From positions 372,001-436,000 of the forward strand of contig JAGTWJ010000017.1 of NCBI GenBank assembly GCA_020064725.1: a DNA stretch of 64,000 nt, given 5' to 3'. The position numbers and the translations under genes were made by a program. This DNA comes from Drechslerella dactyloides. Its lineage: Eukaryota; Ascomycota; Orbiliomycetes; Orbiliales; Orbiliaceae. Position 1 is the first letter of the stretch; every line of letters begins with the position of its first letter. The notes beneath the pieces were generated by a model that was not told the origin of the DNA, did not search any database, and was given only the letters and a program-made list of their open reading frames with translations. Below, in pieces: positions 10,866-22,440 of this stretch.

Positions 10866-12224
10866 CTACAATTTCGCTCGGCCCTGACCGAGGCTGTCCT
10901 CGACGAGGGCAACAGTGTCCTCCGACATCCCATACGAAGCCTGATCTACCCGCCGTAAAGAAGAATTGTCAGCTCGAACCTATAGACATGTATACGATGG
11001 AATTGCGAGCAACTTACAGCCCCACCCGGCAGCACCGTAGTTGTGGACAACTTTGACGCCGTTGATAACCTCGCTCTCGATCCTCGCCCCGCCTTCTCTC
11101 CAGGGTCGTAAGCCAACTCCATGCCTGATGATATCCAGGCCTTCGACGCCCTTCCCACCGGCGAGTTCTGGGCAGACCTCGACGCATCGCTTCATGATGC
11201 GATTCGCGAGATCATGGTCAATTTCCGACGACCAGTTGCCCTTCTGATAGGACCCTCCGAGTACGGTGCCGCCGCCAGCCGCCCTCATCATGATGTACTA
11301 TAACCCCCTCATTCATCAGCATTGACAAACATACACATCGCCAGTATCCTCGAAGCCCTACGAGGCGAGCAGCTCGCCTTTGAGGGCATAATCGAAGCGC
11401 AAGGCGTTCTGAACCCACCGTCATCTCATCGTCGCCCTCCGCCACAGCAGAGGTAGTATACATTCCCGGCGCCTCATTCCTGACCACGACGACCTGTCCC
11501 CGCGCCGGCACCACCTTGTCATCCTCCACCCCGCCGAGCTTACACGCCATCAACCCGGAGCAATTCACCACCAGATCCGCCTTCTTCCCACTAGCATGCG
11601 CGTCCGCCGCGTCCGCAACGTGCTTCACATCACCCCTCTTGAACACCACCCCGCGCATAAGACACTGGCCGAGCAGGTAAGGCAAGTAGATCGCCGTATT
11701 GATACACACGCTCTTAAATGTAGTACCCGACTTCATCCCCCTCGGCAGCTCGGCCTTCCCGAGCACGCGGAAGCCGGGGACGACATTCTTGAACCACGCA
11801 TCCTCAGCCACCAGCTCTTTCATGAAGCCCGTAACGGGCAGCCCCTCGGCGACGTAGACGATGCCGTCCTGGACGTGGATCCCGGCTTCGGGCACCTTTG
11901 TCGCCAGCCGCCACAGCTCCGGGAAGGTGTTCCGCTCCCATCTGCGCGGAGGCTCGTTCGGGAAGGAGAAGGGGAAGTAGTTTGCGCCGGCCCAGGGGGA
12001 GGTGTACTCGATGTCGTAGTCGCCGGGCATGTGCTTTGCGACGACGGTGACGTTGTGCTGCTTCTTGGCGAGCAGCAGCGCGGTGGTGAGGCCGGCGACA
12101 CCGGCGCTGTTTGACGAATCTTCGTTAGCGAATCCGCATTCGAAATACCACCGAGACGTGATGAAGATTCTGCAGGAATAGAAGAGAGAACGTACCCGAT
12201 AACGACGACTTTTCCCGTTGCCAT
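10866..12224 (-). CDS. D-amino-acid oxidase, peroxisomal
   Basis: Four exons, 12224-12196, 12106-11419, 11297-11018 and 10945-10866, total 1077 bases and 358 residues. Splicing of exon 1 to exon 2 restores the FAD dinucleotide fold VVVIGAGVAGLTTALLLAKK. Other DAAO landmarks are YTSPWAGANYFPFSFP, VNCSGLMACKLGGVEDD, ARGQVVVVRNEAPG, MMRAAGGGTVLGGSYQKGNW, IIRHGVGLRPWREGGARIE and VVHNYGAAGWGYQASYG. The enzyme oxidises D-amino acids to 2-oxo acids with release of ammonia and hydrogen peroxide. The C-terminus is AKL, a peroxisomal PTS1 signal, matching the known location. The third intron is 121 bases and starts GTGGGT; retention would stay open for about 65 codons but lose the C-terminal third. No neighbouring gene suggests a cluster. 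Confidence 0.92.
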
Positions 12225-15200
12225 CTCGAAAGTGCAATGCAAGTCAATCGCAATACTAAAACGTACTCGACAACGTGAAGCTTGAGGAGGAAAAAAGTAG
12301 ACGCAAGGCGTGAAGCGGTCGTTTAAATCGTGTGACGGTAGACGTGTATGTACGAGTCAGTTCCCCCCATCGCATCGCCGATGGAGCTCCCTCTCCAATT
12401 GAAACCGCAAGCGCCCGAGCTCGACTCGGCCGCGGGATCATATCGATAGCTAGCTAGCGGGATCAGGCCATCGCGACCGAGCCATGCCGTAATCACTGCC
12501 GATAACGTAACGTTGCGCGGCCGCCCTCGGCCTCGGCCTCCCACACGTATTGTACTGTATGTTTTATCGACAAAGTCGCGCATGCAGCGGACCCACTTTA
12601 AATTCGCCTGCAACCTGCCGCCTGCATTAGTCCCCTGCTCCAGCTGTCAACCCGGCATCCTGCGCCATGCAGACACGCTCGCGGGAGCTCCTTGGACATA
12701 CGCCGGGCGGTCACTACCGTTAACCATTAATAGCAGCACGGCTTCGAATGTAGGCATCGACAATGCAAGTATTCTTCAATCGTATCGCGATCCTGTCCTA
12801 CGAATGTAGGTATTGTCGTGTATCACAACAGCGCGGCGACTTTTATGTCAAAACGCCATATTCGGCCTAACTAGGTTTCGTGTGGCCACCACCAGCCGCG
12901 GTTGAAAATACGCAACATTGCAACACATATTCGACATGTCCAAGCTCCCCACGATAGTGCAGCTCGCGATATGGCTAGAGCGCAGAAATCCACCCGTAAC
13001 ATGCTTACTTACAAGATGGCAGAATATAGCTCCTATGCCAAAGATGCCTTGGCGTCCTGATTATCATATTTCCCCGCAGGATCATTCTGGGCGCCTCGTC
13101 TCCGCGCCCCACGTCTCCTGCAATCGTAGCCGCGTGCATATATTGAATTCAAGGCTAAAACGAAAACGGGGTGCTGAGCTCCGTCCACGCGTGCATATCC
13201 CGTACTGCCTGTTATGCCTCAGCTTTCGCCCAGCCGTCTGTAGCCTCGTCACCGTCACATAATTGCCGCGTGTGAGCTCTTTCGTGCTTTGTCAGTCGCA
13301 TGGCTAAGCTATATTGCGCATCGACTGATTGATTGTGATATCCATTCAATGAACTTTCTACATTCGGTTTCAGGATAGCTATAGGATAGTAGTATGGTAT
13401 CCACATATGGCTGCGTGGCCAGAGTCCGTGTAGCTCCGTGCTCTCAATTGCAGCTGCCTCTGCATCTACATCACAAAGTTGCGATCGGTGGATTAAATGA
13501 TCCAGTCCATGGTGACACGTAGGGTAGAACTCGCAAGTACCCGACTCTCATAGGCCACTTTATTGTCGTTCAATATACCCATCAGCATTCTATTTGGCCC
13601 CAACTACAATGTTACGGCCTAGTCGTCGATTTATATAAATTACTCAGATGTATGCACACTAAGTCTAACCCCCAGGGGCTTGATAAAGACAGTAATCAAT
13701 CCGATATGGTTCATACATCCGGTATGGATCAAAGACACGCGAGATATATTCGCGAGATGAAGAGGCATGGCAAGCGCGACGTGGCTGCTCCAATCTTATT
13801 ATGGACTCGTTCTACTAATCTAGCACCTGCCGTCATGCCTCTGTATTCAAACCACACTAAACCCGGAACCGCAATGGACAACCGTGCCACCACCTTCCTA
13901 CCCAGTTTCGTGATCCTGGGGAGGAGCTCAACGCATATGATATTGCCTATAACGGTTCCCCGAGGCTTCAAAGCCACCAAGGGTCCTAGTTGCGCCAGAT
14001 ATAGGTAAACTATCTAGGATTAAGACGCATGCAGGTATGGCACGGAACAGATATTCCCACACTGTTACTTAAAACAACATCTCTATCTATCAACCTTATA
14101 ACGATAAATTATTCTGCCGAGGTCATGATATGGTAGCCCGGCTTGAATCCAAGGCACCTTGGCTTCTGCATGGAGTGTCTCGGAGATGTTATTAATAACT
14201 TGATAACCTTGCTGCCAGAGGAGCTCTAAGATAGTATGTAGGCAGACAACGGCAGTCACTGCAGATTAAGGAGGCGGTATTCGCGCTTTCATTATGCAGT
14301 GCATATGCATTTGTCAGGCAAACGAGAGCTCTTACATTGTGGGATATCCTTCGAGCCTGCTTTTCGGCCTGTATCTGTGATGCTTCTTATCATCAGGTAA
14401 AAATGAATTCTCGTGAGCCTTTTCGTTCCGACGAGCTCTGTGATGAGCACTCTACAGTTTCACGCCACATCGGCATGATAGGACTATCCGAGAGGTTAAA
14501 ACAGACGGTAACGCAAATTCCCCGCAGCCCAAACTAAAGATAGTGACAAATCAAAATCGCCACGATCTTCGTATCTTGGGGACACCACACATAACCTTTT
14601 GAGATTCCTTCGTGGACAGTGGAGACTGTCATAGCCCATTAAAGTTGAAACGACTCTTGTATGCGCATATTGATATTCGTTTCGACTTTAACTCTGGGCG
14701 CTGAGACTACCCGGATCTGAACATGGTATCAATATTATACTACTTGTGCATATCCTTAACATTTAGTAGGAAAGCACACTCGGGGTAGGAAAGGAAAGAA
14801 AGAAGAGAATTTCAATGACTTTAACACCTGATCCGTTGACTATGAGCGGTTTGAGATTGATATAACAGGTAGACGAGCCTGTGTCTACATCGACTTGACA
14901 TAACATGGAGATGGACGGTGGCTAGAGAAGGAGGAGCAATAGCAATAGAGCAACTATGAATATGACGAGAATTGGACCTAATGATAGCTTGTGGCGCCGG
15001 TGGAAAAGAATATCTTGCCGAGTGAGGGAATATCAACCTGTCTCATTGTAGAATAAATGATGAGCACTATTGGCGGAGCTCAGCTTCGTATGCATGCAAT
15101 TACTATTCTGATATCGCTCTGTAACTTGGCTGACAATACCGGAACGGATAACATGCAATATTAATAGCTCATATAACGAGAAGGATCCAACAAAAAGCAT

Positions 15201-15249
15201 GTAATACGGGAAGACGAAGGAAATAGTAGATTATGGTACAGTAAGAGTG
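12225..15249. other. Intergenic, 3 kb
   Basis: DAAO promoter at the left end, then AT-rich sequence. A minus-strand open frame at 13729-13980 (about 83 codons, no ATG start; contains RITKLGRKVVARLSIAVPG) looks somewhat protein-like and could be a relic exon, but I recognise no family. The rest shows nothing. Confidence 0.45.
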
Positions 15250-16725
15250 CTATGGTAATTCGTACATGTTTTCTATTCCGTGGATCAGGGAGCTCCAGTC
15301 AGTGGGGTCGGCAGCTTCTACAAGTGGTCGGAAAACCCTCTCAGGGATCGCATGCTGCTGTGTCGCGAACTTGAAAGGATGGGAGCTCTCCTCCCTCCAA
15401 TTTCCATCCGCCAGAATCCCAACGTACGTCGCTAAATTTTTTCTCCTATAACCTACGCCGCAGACCACCACTCCCCGTCTATCGATCACCTGGCGTGGGT
15501 GGACCGTCAACTTCAGATAGAGACCCGTCAACGACATTTCCGCATGAATGGTACGAAGGAAGTCTACCAGGTCTTGCACCGTCACTGACGGCCCCAGAAA
15601 CTCATCTTGCTCCAGTGTAAGTGTATTCAGCGTCGCCTTGTACTGGATGATAAACGCTGCCATGTCGTCTAACGTCGCTGGACCGAGTTTGATATCCAGG
15701 GAACGTAGCTTTGGAAGCGGTAAATCCTTCGGCAGGGGCAGCCTCCAATTCGGCGACCACGGGCATCCCGTCTGCGTGATGTGCAGCTCTTCCACACTTT
15801 TGACCATCGGGACGAATACCGGAGAGACGGGACTCGCTCTTACGTCTTCATTCGGAGCGGGTATCGGAAAATTCAAGTGCAGATGCAACACCCTTAGATC
15901 AGAAAAGACCTCCGCATATGCACCAACCCATTTCTCCGGATCGCTGATACCTGAGCCGTGGAATTTCGATAGCTCGGTACCCCAAGTCCCGTGATCAAGG
16001 CATAGCTTGAGATGCGGTTGCATCGTAATCTCAACCAGCTTAAGTTTCGCCTTTACCGCGCAGAACAGAGTGTCCGCATAGATAGTGGCAAGGTCGCACT
16101 CGGTGTACAGCGGCTCGAACACCGGGTAGAGGTCTTTGTTCAGAAACATAATTTTCCAGTTCGGAACACCCTGCAGAACGGGATTGTGCCTTTCCCAGAC
16201 GTTAAATACTGACTCGCGCTCAGTGGGACTCAACGCTGGGAGCATGTACGACTTTACGTACATTCCGGCGAATTCGATGGTTCTCACGTTCGATAGTTTC
16301 CGAAAGGCTTGCTCCAGCCGTGCGGTGAGGCAGGTATTGTTACCCGAGGACCGGAATCCGGGGCAGTCGTCTCGCGGGGGGTCCGGAAGTATTCCCTCAT
16401 CCGGGCTCCCGCGACTCCCTCGTATGTCCGATATAGCAATATTGCGCCTCACGTTGAAGCTAAAGCGGGGCGAGCAGACGTCGAGGACGAGATGTCTGAC
16501 CATAGGGGCAATCGAGGCGCAATGGCAAAGCGAGATCAGCTTGTCCAGGCCATCCACGGTCATGAAGAATGTCTTCTTGCTGTGTATTCTTTGCAGCCGC
16601 GAAGTCTGGTAGACGGCGCGTCGGAGTCGAGAGGAAACATCCTTTAGTCGAAGAAAGTCGCTCTCGGGGAGATAGTCGCAAATTAACAGAAAGATATCCA
16701 GACACAAGCTTGAAAGCGGATCCAT
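15250..16725 (-). CDS. F-box protein
   Basis: A single open frame of 491 residues. The frame is open a few codons further upstream, but the first ATG is at 16725 (MDPLSSLCLDIFLLICDYLP). Residues 2-40 match the F-box: PLSSLCLDIFLLICDYLPE, DFLRLKDVSSRLRRAV. F-box proteins bind Skp1 and recruit substrates to SCF ubiquitin ligases. The remainder has scattered Leu-rich stretches (LRVLHLHLNFPIP, LRSLDIKLGPATLDDM, LNTLTLEQDE), consistent with degenerate leucine-rich repeats as in the many fungal F-box paralogs. No introns are evident. Substrate unknown. Confidence 0.85.
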   Translation of the reverse strand: MDPLSSLCLDIFLLICDYLPESDFLRLKDVSSRLRRAVYQTSRLQRIHSKKTFFMTVDGLDKLISLCHCASIAPMVRHLVLDVCSPRFSFNVRRNIAISDIRGSRGSPDEGILPDPPRDDCPGFRSSGNNTCLTARLEQAFRKLSNVRTIEFAGMYVKSYMLPALSPTERESVFNVWERHNPVLQGVPNWKIMFLNKDLYPVFEPLYTECDLATIYADTLFCAVKAKLKLVEITMQPHLKLCLDHGTWGTELSKFHGSGISDPEKWVGAYAEVFSDLRVLHLHLNFPIPAPNEDVRASPVSPVFVPMVKSVEELHITQTGCPWSPNWRLPLPKDLPLPKLRSLDIKLGPATLDDMAAFIIQYKATLNTLTLEQDEFLGPSVTVQDLVDFLRTIHAEMSLTGLYLKLTVHPRQVIDRRGVVVCGVGYRRKNLATYVGILADGNWREESSHPFKFATQQHAIPERVFRPLVEAADPTDWSSLIHGIENMYELP

Positions 16726-17178
16726 GGTTTTGAGGACTTGTCTCAATACTTGAGACCTTTGAGGAAATAGATCTCGCCAGCTATATATATGCGAGCCCAG
16801 AGACCGCTGGCCTCTTCATTTATAATTTAAGTTTGATCAAGAGCCTTGAATTCAACTACCAACCCCGCTAAGTCCTCGACTTCATGGTAGCTGTGTGATT
16901 TAAACATCATTTTACCACTATCTCAGTTCCTGCGCGCCTTTAATTAATTGTAGAGTCCCCACAAAATAAAGTGCCAGCTGCTGAGCTAAGTGCTAGTGAG
17001 GTCGGACCCAGTGATGTTGCATTATGCGCGTGCAAATGTTGTGGAGCCATGTTGCATGGCGTGTTGTCGCAGAACCCAAACGGTCGACGTCAGCCGAGAC
17101 CGCGGTCTGTCCTCCGACGTCGCCAGCTAGCTCTCCCAACCCCGCGGTCCCGCACCGGAGACCCTTGACGGCGACACC
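16726..17178. other. Divergent promoter between F-box gene and AP-3 beta
   Basis: The genes on either side are transcribed away from each other, so both promoters lie here. A run TATATATATG is found near 16780, about 60 bases upstream of the F-box ATG. No specific binding site could be assigned. Confidence 0.5.
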
Positions 17179-19704
17179 ATGGAATCTTTCTCCAAGATAT
17201 CGTCCATCATCGGGCAAGGCAAGCTTCCCCTATGCTCACCGTCAGCGCCCCATGCTAACCATTTACGCAGCCCGAGACCTCACCATCGAAGCCGCGACAT
17301 CAGCCTCCGGAAGCGGCCGCACCTATGGCACCAAGCTCATCAATTCGCCCGCGAAGGCCGCGTCGCCAAAGGAGATTCGGCGGTTTCTCTCCTCCCGTCA
17401 CGATAGAGATATTCTCGATGGGTTACGGCGGGTAGTCTCCGTACGTACGCGACCTATTCCGTAGCTACTCGACCAGCCCATCATCATACTGACTGTCGCG
17501 CAGATGATGTCTAGGGGTGTCGACTGCTCCGAGTACTTTGCCGATGTAGTAAAGAATGTCGCCTCGCCGACCCTTGAGATCAAGAAGCTGGTCTACATCT
17601 ACCTCCTCACATACGCCGAATCCGAGCCTGACCTGTCGCTCCTCTCGATCAACACCATCCAGAAGGCTCTGACGGACCAGAACCAGGTTGTACGAGCTAT
17701 GGCGATAAGGGTCATGTCTGGGATCAAGGTGCCCGTAATCAGCCAGATAGTAGCTCTCGGCATCAAGAGGTGCGCAGCGGACATGTCGCCATATGTGAGG
17801 AAAGCAGCTGCGCTGGCGATTCCAAAATGCTACAGGCTCGATCCGTCAACGTTGCCTGTTCTCGTTGACTACGTGAGCACTTTGCTAGGCGACAAGAGCT
17901 ACTATGTTATCGGCGCAGCCGTGATGGCGTGGTGGGAGGTTTGCCCGGATAGGATCGATCTGGTACATCCTCACTATCGGGGTTTGTGTAAACTGCTGAT
18001 AGACATAGACGAGTGGGGCCAGCTAGCGCTTTTGCGGCTGTTGACAGTCTACGCGAGGAAGAACTTCCCAAAGGTCCGGACGAAGAGCGTGAAGAAGCGA
18101 AAGACAACGAGTGGCACGAAGGGGTTCTACTCGGATGAGGAGAGTGGCGACGAGAATGTCGTGGAAAGCATTGATCCAGATCTAAAACTGCTTCTCGATT
18201 GCTGCCCTCCGCTACTGCAAAGCAGAAACAGCGCTGTAAGTTTGTTCCTGAACACGTATAGCAAGGAGTATATGCTAACAATGCACAGGTGATACTTGCT
18301 GTTGCTCGCGTGTACTATCATCTGGCACCTCCAATATACTTACCGAAGGTCGCAGCTCCTCTCTTATCTCTCCTCCGAGCACCCGAAGATATTCAAAGCA
18401 TCGCCTTGACAAACATAGTCTTCATTGCTCTTTCATACCCCTCCGTCTTTGCACCTCACGCAACACATTTCCTGGTCTCCGCGATTGACCCTCCGCAAAT
18501 ATGGAAATTGAAAATCGAAGCGCTCACTCTGGTGTACCCATACGCCTCGAAGGATATCCAAAGTCTTATCCTCAACGAGCTATCTTACTACGCCGGAGGC
18601 TACGACAAAGAAATGGTTCGCGAAGCCGTCAAGGCCGTTGGCCGGTGCGCCCAGAACAACCCTGAGCAGTCGCAAAGATGCCTCAAACTACTCATGCAGC
18701 ATATAAACTCGCCGGACCAGACGCTGGTAGCCGAGTGCTTGACCGTTATCCGGCACATAATCCAGCAGCATCCGGCACGGCATAAGAAAACGGTGGTCCG
18801 GCTAGCGAAAGCATTGGATACAGCAACCAACAGCGCCGCTCGAGCCAGTATTATATGGCTGGTGGGAGAGTTTTCCGGTGTCGATAACGGCGACAACGTG
18901 GCGGCGGACGTTTTACGGATCCTAGCAAAGAACTTTGCCGATGAAGCGGAAGGCGCAAAGTTGCAGATATTGCTGCTGGCGGCGAAAATATACGCGCACT
19001 ACCTGAACAGAACGCAAGGAGGCCTGGCAGATCTAACCGCATCGGAGGACGAGTCTCCAGAGGACACTCATCCGATACCCGTGCTATTCAACTACATTTC
19101 CCGACTGGCGAGGTACGACGTCAGCTATGACATCAGAGATAGAGCGAGGATGTACATGTCCTTACTATCGACGCCCAAGTCAAGCCAACTTGCGACGTTG
19201 ATACTGCTAGCCCCGAAGCCGGTGCCCTTTGCACCGAGTCCAAGTGCAGCTGTCCGAGAGGGACTAACTGTTGGAAGTTCTGCTATGATGATCGGGAAAG
19301 ATGAGTTCATCAGAGGATACGTTTCCCTACCGGACTGGGTGAGCGAAGCGGACGCGACCAGTTCCAAGGTCCGAGACCCGGTCGTGCAAGACTCTGGCGG
19401 GTATGAAGAGGTACGAGCTGTCGATCGGCCGAAGCCTCAGGCTGCGCCTGTGAGAGCGCCCGTTAGTGCCGCTCCGGAGTCTGCAGCGTCTGTAGCTAAG
19501 GGCAAAGAGGCCAACGGGAAGACGCTGGATGAGTGGCTTGAAGAGGAGGAAGAGGAAGAGGAAGAAGAAAGTGACGAAGATGACGATAAGGACGAGGAGG
19601 GTGAGGAGAGTAGTGAGTATGAGACGGACAGTGAGGAAGAAGAGGAAGAGGAAGAGACAGACGACGACGACGTGAAAGAATCTACGAAAATGCTGCCGTC
19701 TTAG
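17179..19704 (+). CDS. APL6: AP-3 complex beta subunit (beta-adaptin)
   Basis: Four exons, 17179-17218, 17271-17440, 17504-18235 and 18289-19704, give 785 residues. Exon 1 joins exon 2 through a GC-AG intron (AAG|GCAAGC ... CTAACC ... ACGCAG|CC), restoring SSIIGQARDLTIEAAT, the conserved AP-3 beta N-terminus. The adaptin HEAT-like solenoid follows: IRRFLSSRHDRDILDGLRRV, LVYIYLLTYAESEPDLSLLS, INTIQKALTDQNQVVRAMAI, AADMSPYVRKAAALAIPKCY. The tail is a long Glu/Asp/Ser stretch (about residues 715-780), which matches the acidic hinge of AP-3 beta. AP-3 sorts cargo from Golgi or endosomes to the vacuole. No separate ear domain is seen after the hinge, usual for fungal Apl6. Confidence 0.92.
17219..17270 (+). 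other. GC-AG intron in AP-3 beta
   Basis: 52-base intron with donor AAG|GCAAGC, branch-like GCTAACC at about 17254-17260 and acceptor TTTACGCAG. No GT donor nearby gives the conserved protein sequence. GC-AG introns are a small minority in fungi and usually carry a strong AG|GCAAG donor, as here. Confidence 0.8.
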
Positions 19705-19853
19705 CCTAGCAATATTCTTAGATTCAATACCATTTAGCAAATTCCCGGCTACCGGTCTCAATCACATGCTCACTCACCCTGCCGTGGCTTCACCTTCTCA
19801 TGAAGCCATGAATACAAAGGAATCTACTCTTTATAAAGATTGATACAGGAAAT

Positions 19854-20426
19854 CTATTTAGCTTCGAGAGATTTCGCGATTTGTTCCTCCACAAACTCGA
19901 TCACAGACTCTGGCACCTTGAAAGCACCTTCTAGCACATCACCATCATCTTTTATAACCTCACACTGCCCATCCGCAACAATATACAGTGAACTCGTCTC
20001 CTGAGCCCGCGCTTTCAAGATCTGACTCCTCGCATCCCGTACACTCTCGCGTGATGTCGACGAATCGTCACTTTCATACTCGAACCACCGCAACGCGCGG
20101 TCACAGATTCGGTCTATCAACGCATCTGGTATCACGATAGCTTCGGGTGGAACCTCAGTTACGATATCGCAGCTGCCGTCCGGATAGATAACGGGGATCC
20201 CGTCGCCAAAAGCGGACGCATATGCGGGCTCTTGGGGTGTGTCTATATTTACGTCTTCGTCGATATTATTGTCGTAGATATAGATCCTGGCCAGATATGG
20301 AAGGAGGACTCTGTCGACGAGTTCGAAGAGGATTACAATTGCGGTGATGTAGAATAGTACCGCTTCTCTGCTTAAACCCTCACTGTCGGATCCGAATTCT
20401 GGCAGTTGCGGGACGAAGAGCGCCAT
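19854..20426 (-). CDS. Small single-span membrane protein, unknown
   Basis: An intronless frame of 190 residues starting MALFVPQLPEFGSDSEGL. One membrane segment lies near the N-terminus (EAVLFYITAIVILFELVDRV, about residues 21-42), then a long acidic region (DNNIDEDVNIDTPQEP, FEYESDDSSTSRES) and a C-terminal part ending EEQIAKSLEAK. The gene is convergent with AP-3 beta, 149 bases away. Composition and an intact ATG support a real gene. I recognise no family. Confidence 0.6.
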   Translation of the reverse strand: MALFVPQLPEFGSDSEGLSREAVLFYITAIVILFELVDRVLLPYLARIYIYDNNIDEDVNIDTPQEPAYASAFGDGIPVIYPDGSCDIVTEVPPEAIVIPDALIDRICDRALRWFEYESDDSSTSRESVRDARSQILKARAQETSSLYIVADGQCEVIKDDGDVLEGAFKVPESVIEFVEEQIAKSLEAK

Positions 20427-21656
20427 AGTGTCTAGGATCCTGGGTATGACCGGGAGAAATGCGCTAGTGGTGCAGTAGTTCCTGGTGTAGGAAATGAACC
20501 TGAAGGGTCTGGAAATGTCACTGAATGTGTCATGTCCCAGGCATGGCAGACGAAATTAGTCTTCCACGTTCATCTAGTTGTTTCCGTCTTGGATACCCAA
20601 GCTTGCGAATTACAAGCACTTGTGCATGTATCATGCCTGCATTAGACAAACCAAAATCCACAAGCAAGAATGCCCGCATGCATTATAAAGATGCAGGCTG
20701 CCGGCTGAAAGCGACGAGCCATTGCACGGTATGAAATTTGTTTCGGATTCTATCTGCAGGCTCGCGGGCCCACGGGCCCACAATGCGCCAGTAAAAATAA
20801 CCCAGGGAATGAATATCTTGAAACGCTATTGACTTGGCTCACTTACCGATGAATAAAGGCCAGGGATGCTTGTAGCTCTCTCCTGTCAATAAGATTATCA
20901 CGTTCTGAATTAATTTGATGGAATTTCCGTCCTCTCAAACTCTCGACCACAGGGTCCAGGGCGACATGTACAATCTACTTAGCTAGGTCTATAGGTATTT
21001 TATTATGGGACTCAACACCCATGAGCCAATTTGCAAGCTTGAACCCATATATATACACGGGCACAATAACTGAAACCGTGATATACTTCTAGATCCTATC
21101 GAAAGCTTTAGTACAAAATAAATTTTGAAGCCAAAACGAAAAACCAACAGTGTCCTTAGAAGGTCGCGAACAATTTATTGTCGGATCTTGTTGCTGTGCC
21201 GTATAGCCCCTGGCACCGAAGCTAGCTGTGCCAGGATGCACGGCGCAATATTTGTGCATCCAGACTGGGAATGCGCCAAGGATCTTATTGTGGCACACGT
21301 TTGCATCAGCAAGGGCAAGGATCATGCGGGCTGCTGCATTTCGTCTTGAACGTTTTTGTGTGACCATCCAACGTCACGCACGACGTCGTCACCGTAAGCT
21401 TACACACAACGCTCTTTCATGTGTTCAACTGCTGACTGTTTCTAGTCCAGTGTCGGGAATTCGTTATTGTAGAGTAACTGCGAGACTTTCGGGGGCAGGG
21501 TTCGCTAAGTAGACTAGCCGTGGAAATCGAACACCATATCCGCCTATGCGCTCCGATAGATTATATAGAGAACATAATTATCAGTAATCTCGCAGACCAA
21601 AGTGGCCAACGCTAGCGAAACTCGGAAACTAAAGCAATAGACAATGGAAAAATTAC
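20427..21656. other. Intergenic
   Basis: About 1.2 kb of mixed composition. Short open frames only (for example 21089-21367 minus, 21125-21349 plus), overlapping one another on opposite strands with no recognisable motif. Confidence 0.5.
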
Positions 21657-22440
21657 CCCGACCCAGTGCGTCCGCCTCCAATCGACATTGAGAATGTCGA
21701 CAGCCCGCCCATACTGGTAAAACTCCGCCACCACCCTTCCGGCTTCTATATCCCTGATTACAGCTCGAATATTGGTGTATTGCGCTTTTGGTACTTTATC
21801 GGATTCCAGCAGTTGATGTAAACCTGGAAGGCGGTCCAGAGGATCGGGCCACGAAGCAGCGAACGCTGGTGCAATAGGTATTCCGTTTAAATATTTAATC
21901 TTCGGAGAGATCCACGGCCGCGGGACAAACAGTGGGGCCCCAGACACGCCGATGAGCCAGGCCGGGTTAACGTCCTCCAGTTCCAGAGGGACTTCCGGGT
22001 GGCCGCCATCGTGTTCGGCTGAATTAGACGCAGAGTCTATCTTGAAGCCATTCCGTCCGCGCAGCCTGTACTTGGAGTTCCACCAGTGCCCAGGTTCATC
22101 GACGTCAGCCTGCGTACCGGCGTCGGCAGTCGCGGGGTATAGAGGTGACTGAGAAGACCGCCGAGACTAAGTAGCAGCGACGTTAGTGCGAAACGCTTTA
22201 TATTTGCTATCCAGAAGATGGAAGTGATCATTTCGTCTCGCGAGCCAGACTGCGGTACTTTGGCCAATTGGTCAATCGGCCGGCGATGCCTGTGTTTCGT
22301 AGGCAAGAGGGGTATGATGCTTGATTGTGGGGAGGTCAGCGCGGCCTATAGGTCCCACGGCGACGATGAGGCGAGCTGCTTGGATTCGAACTTGCCGGTG
22401 ATAGGGAGTCACCACAACCACGGACACTAGGAACATTTCG
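21657..22440 (-). pseudogene. Putative gene or relic A of an unknown membrane-protein family
   Basis: The best segment reads on the minus strand from about 22166 to 21657, starting after a possible acceptor CTACTTAG that has a CACTAAC branch motif. It contains YPATADAGTQADVDEPGHWW, LELEDVNPAWLIGVSGAPLF, SWPDPLDRLPGLHQLLESDK and DILNVDWRRTHWVG, then a possible donor GGTAATT. Upstream on the same strand, hydrophobic FALTSLLLSLGGLLSHLY and a separate open stretch after ATG near 22436 (VTPYHRQVRIQAARLIVAVG) look like earlier exons in other frames. No complete gene model could be built. The same motifs recur at 23.9-24.9 kb, so this is the best-preserved member of a local family. Function unknown. 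Confidence 0.4.

Noticed and set aside
13729..13980. 83-codon minus-strand frame with RITKLGRKVVARLSIAVPG
   Set aside because: Starts with TTG, no splice partners, no recognisable family; could be chance or an old relic.
16744..16746. F-box gene start at 16746
   Set aside because: That codon is TTG; the ATG seven codons later gives the normal F-box N-terminus MDPLSSLCL.
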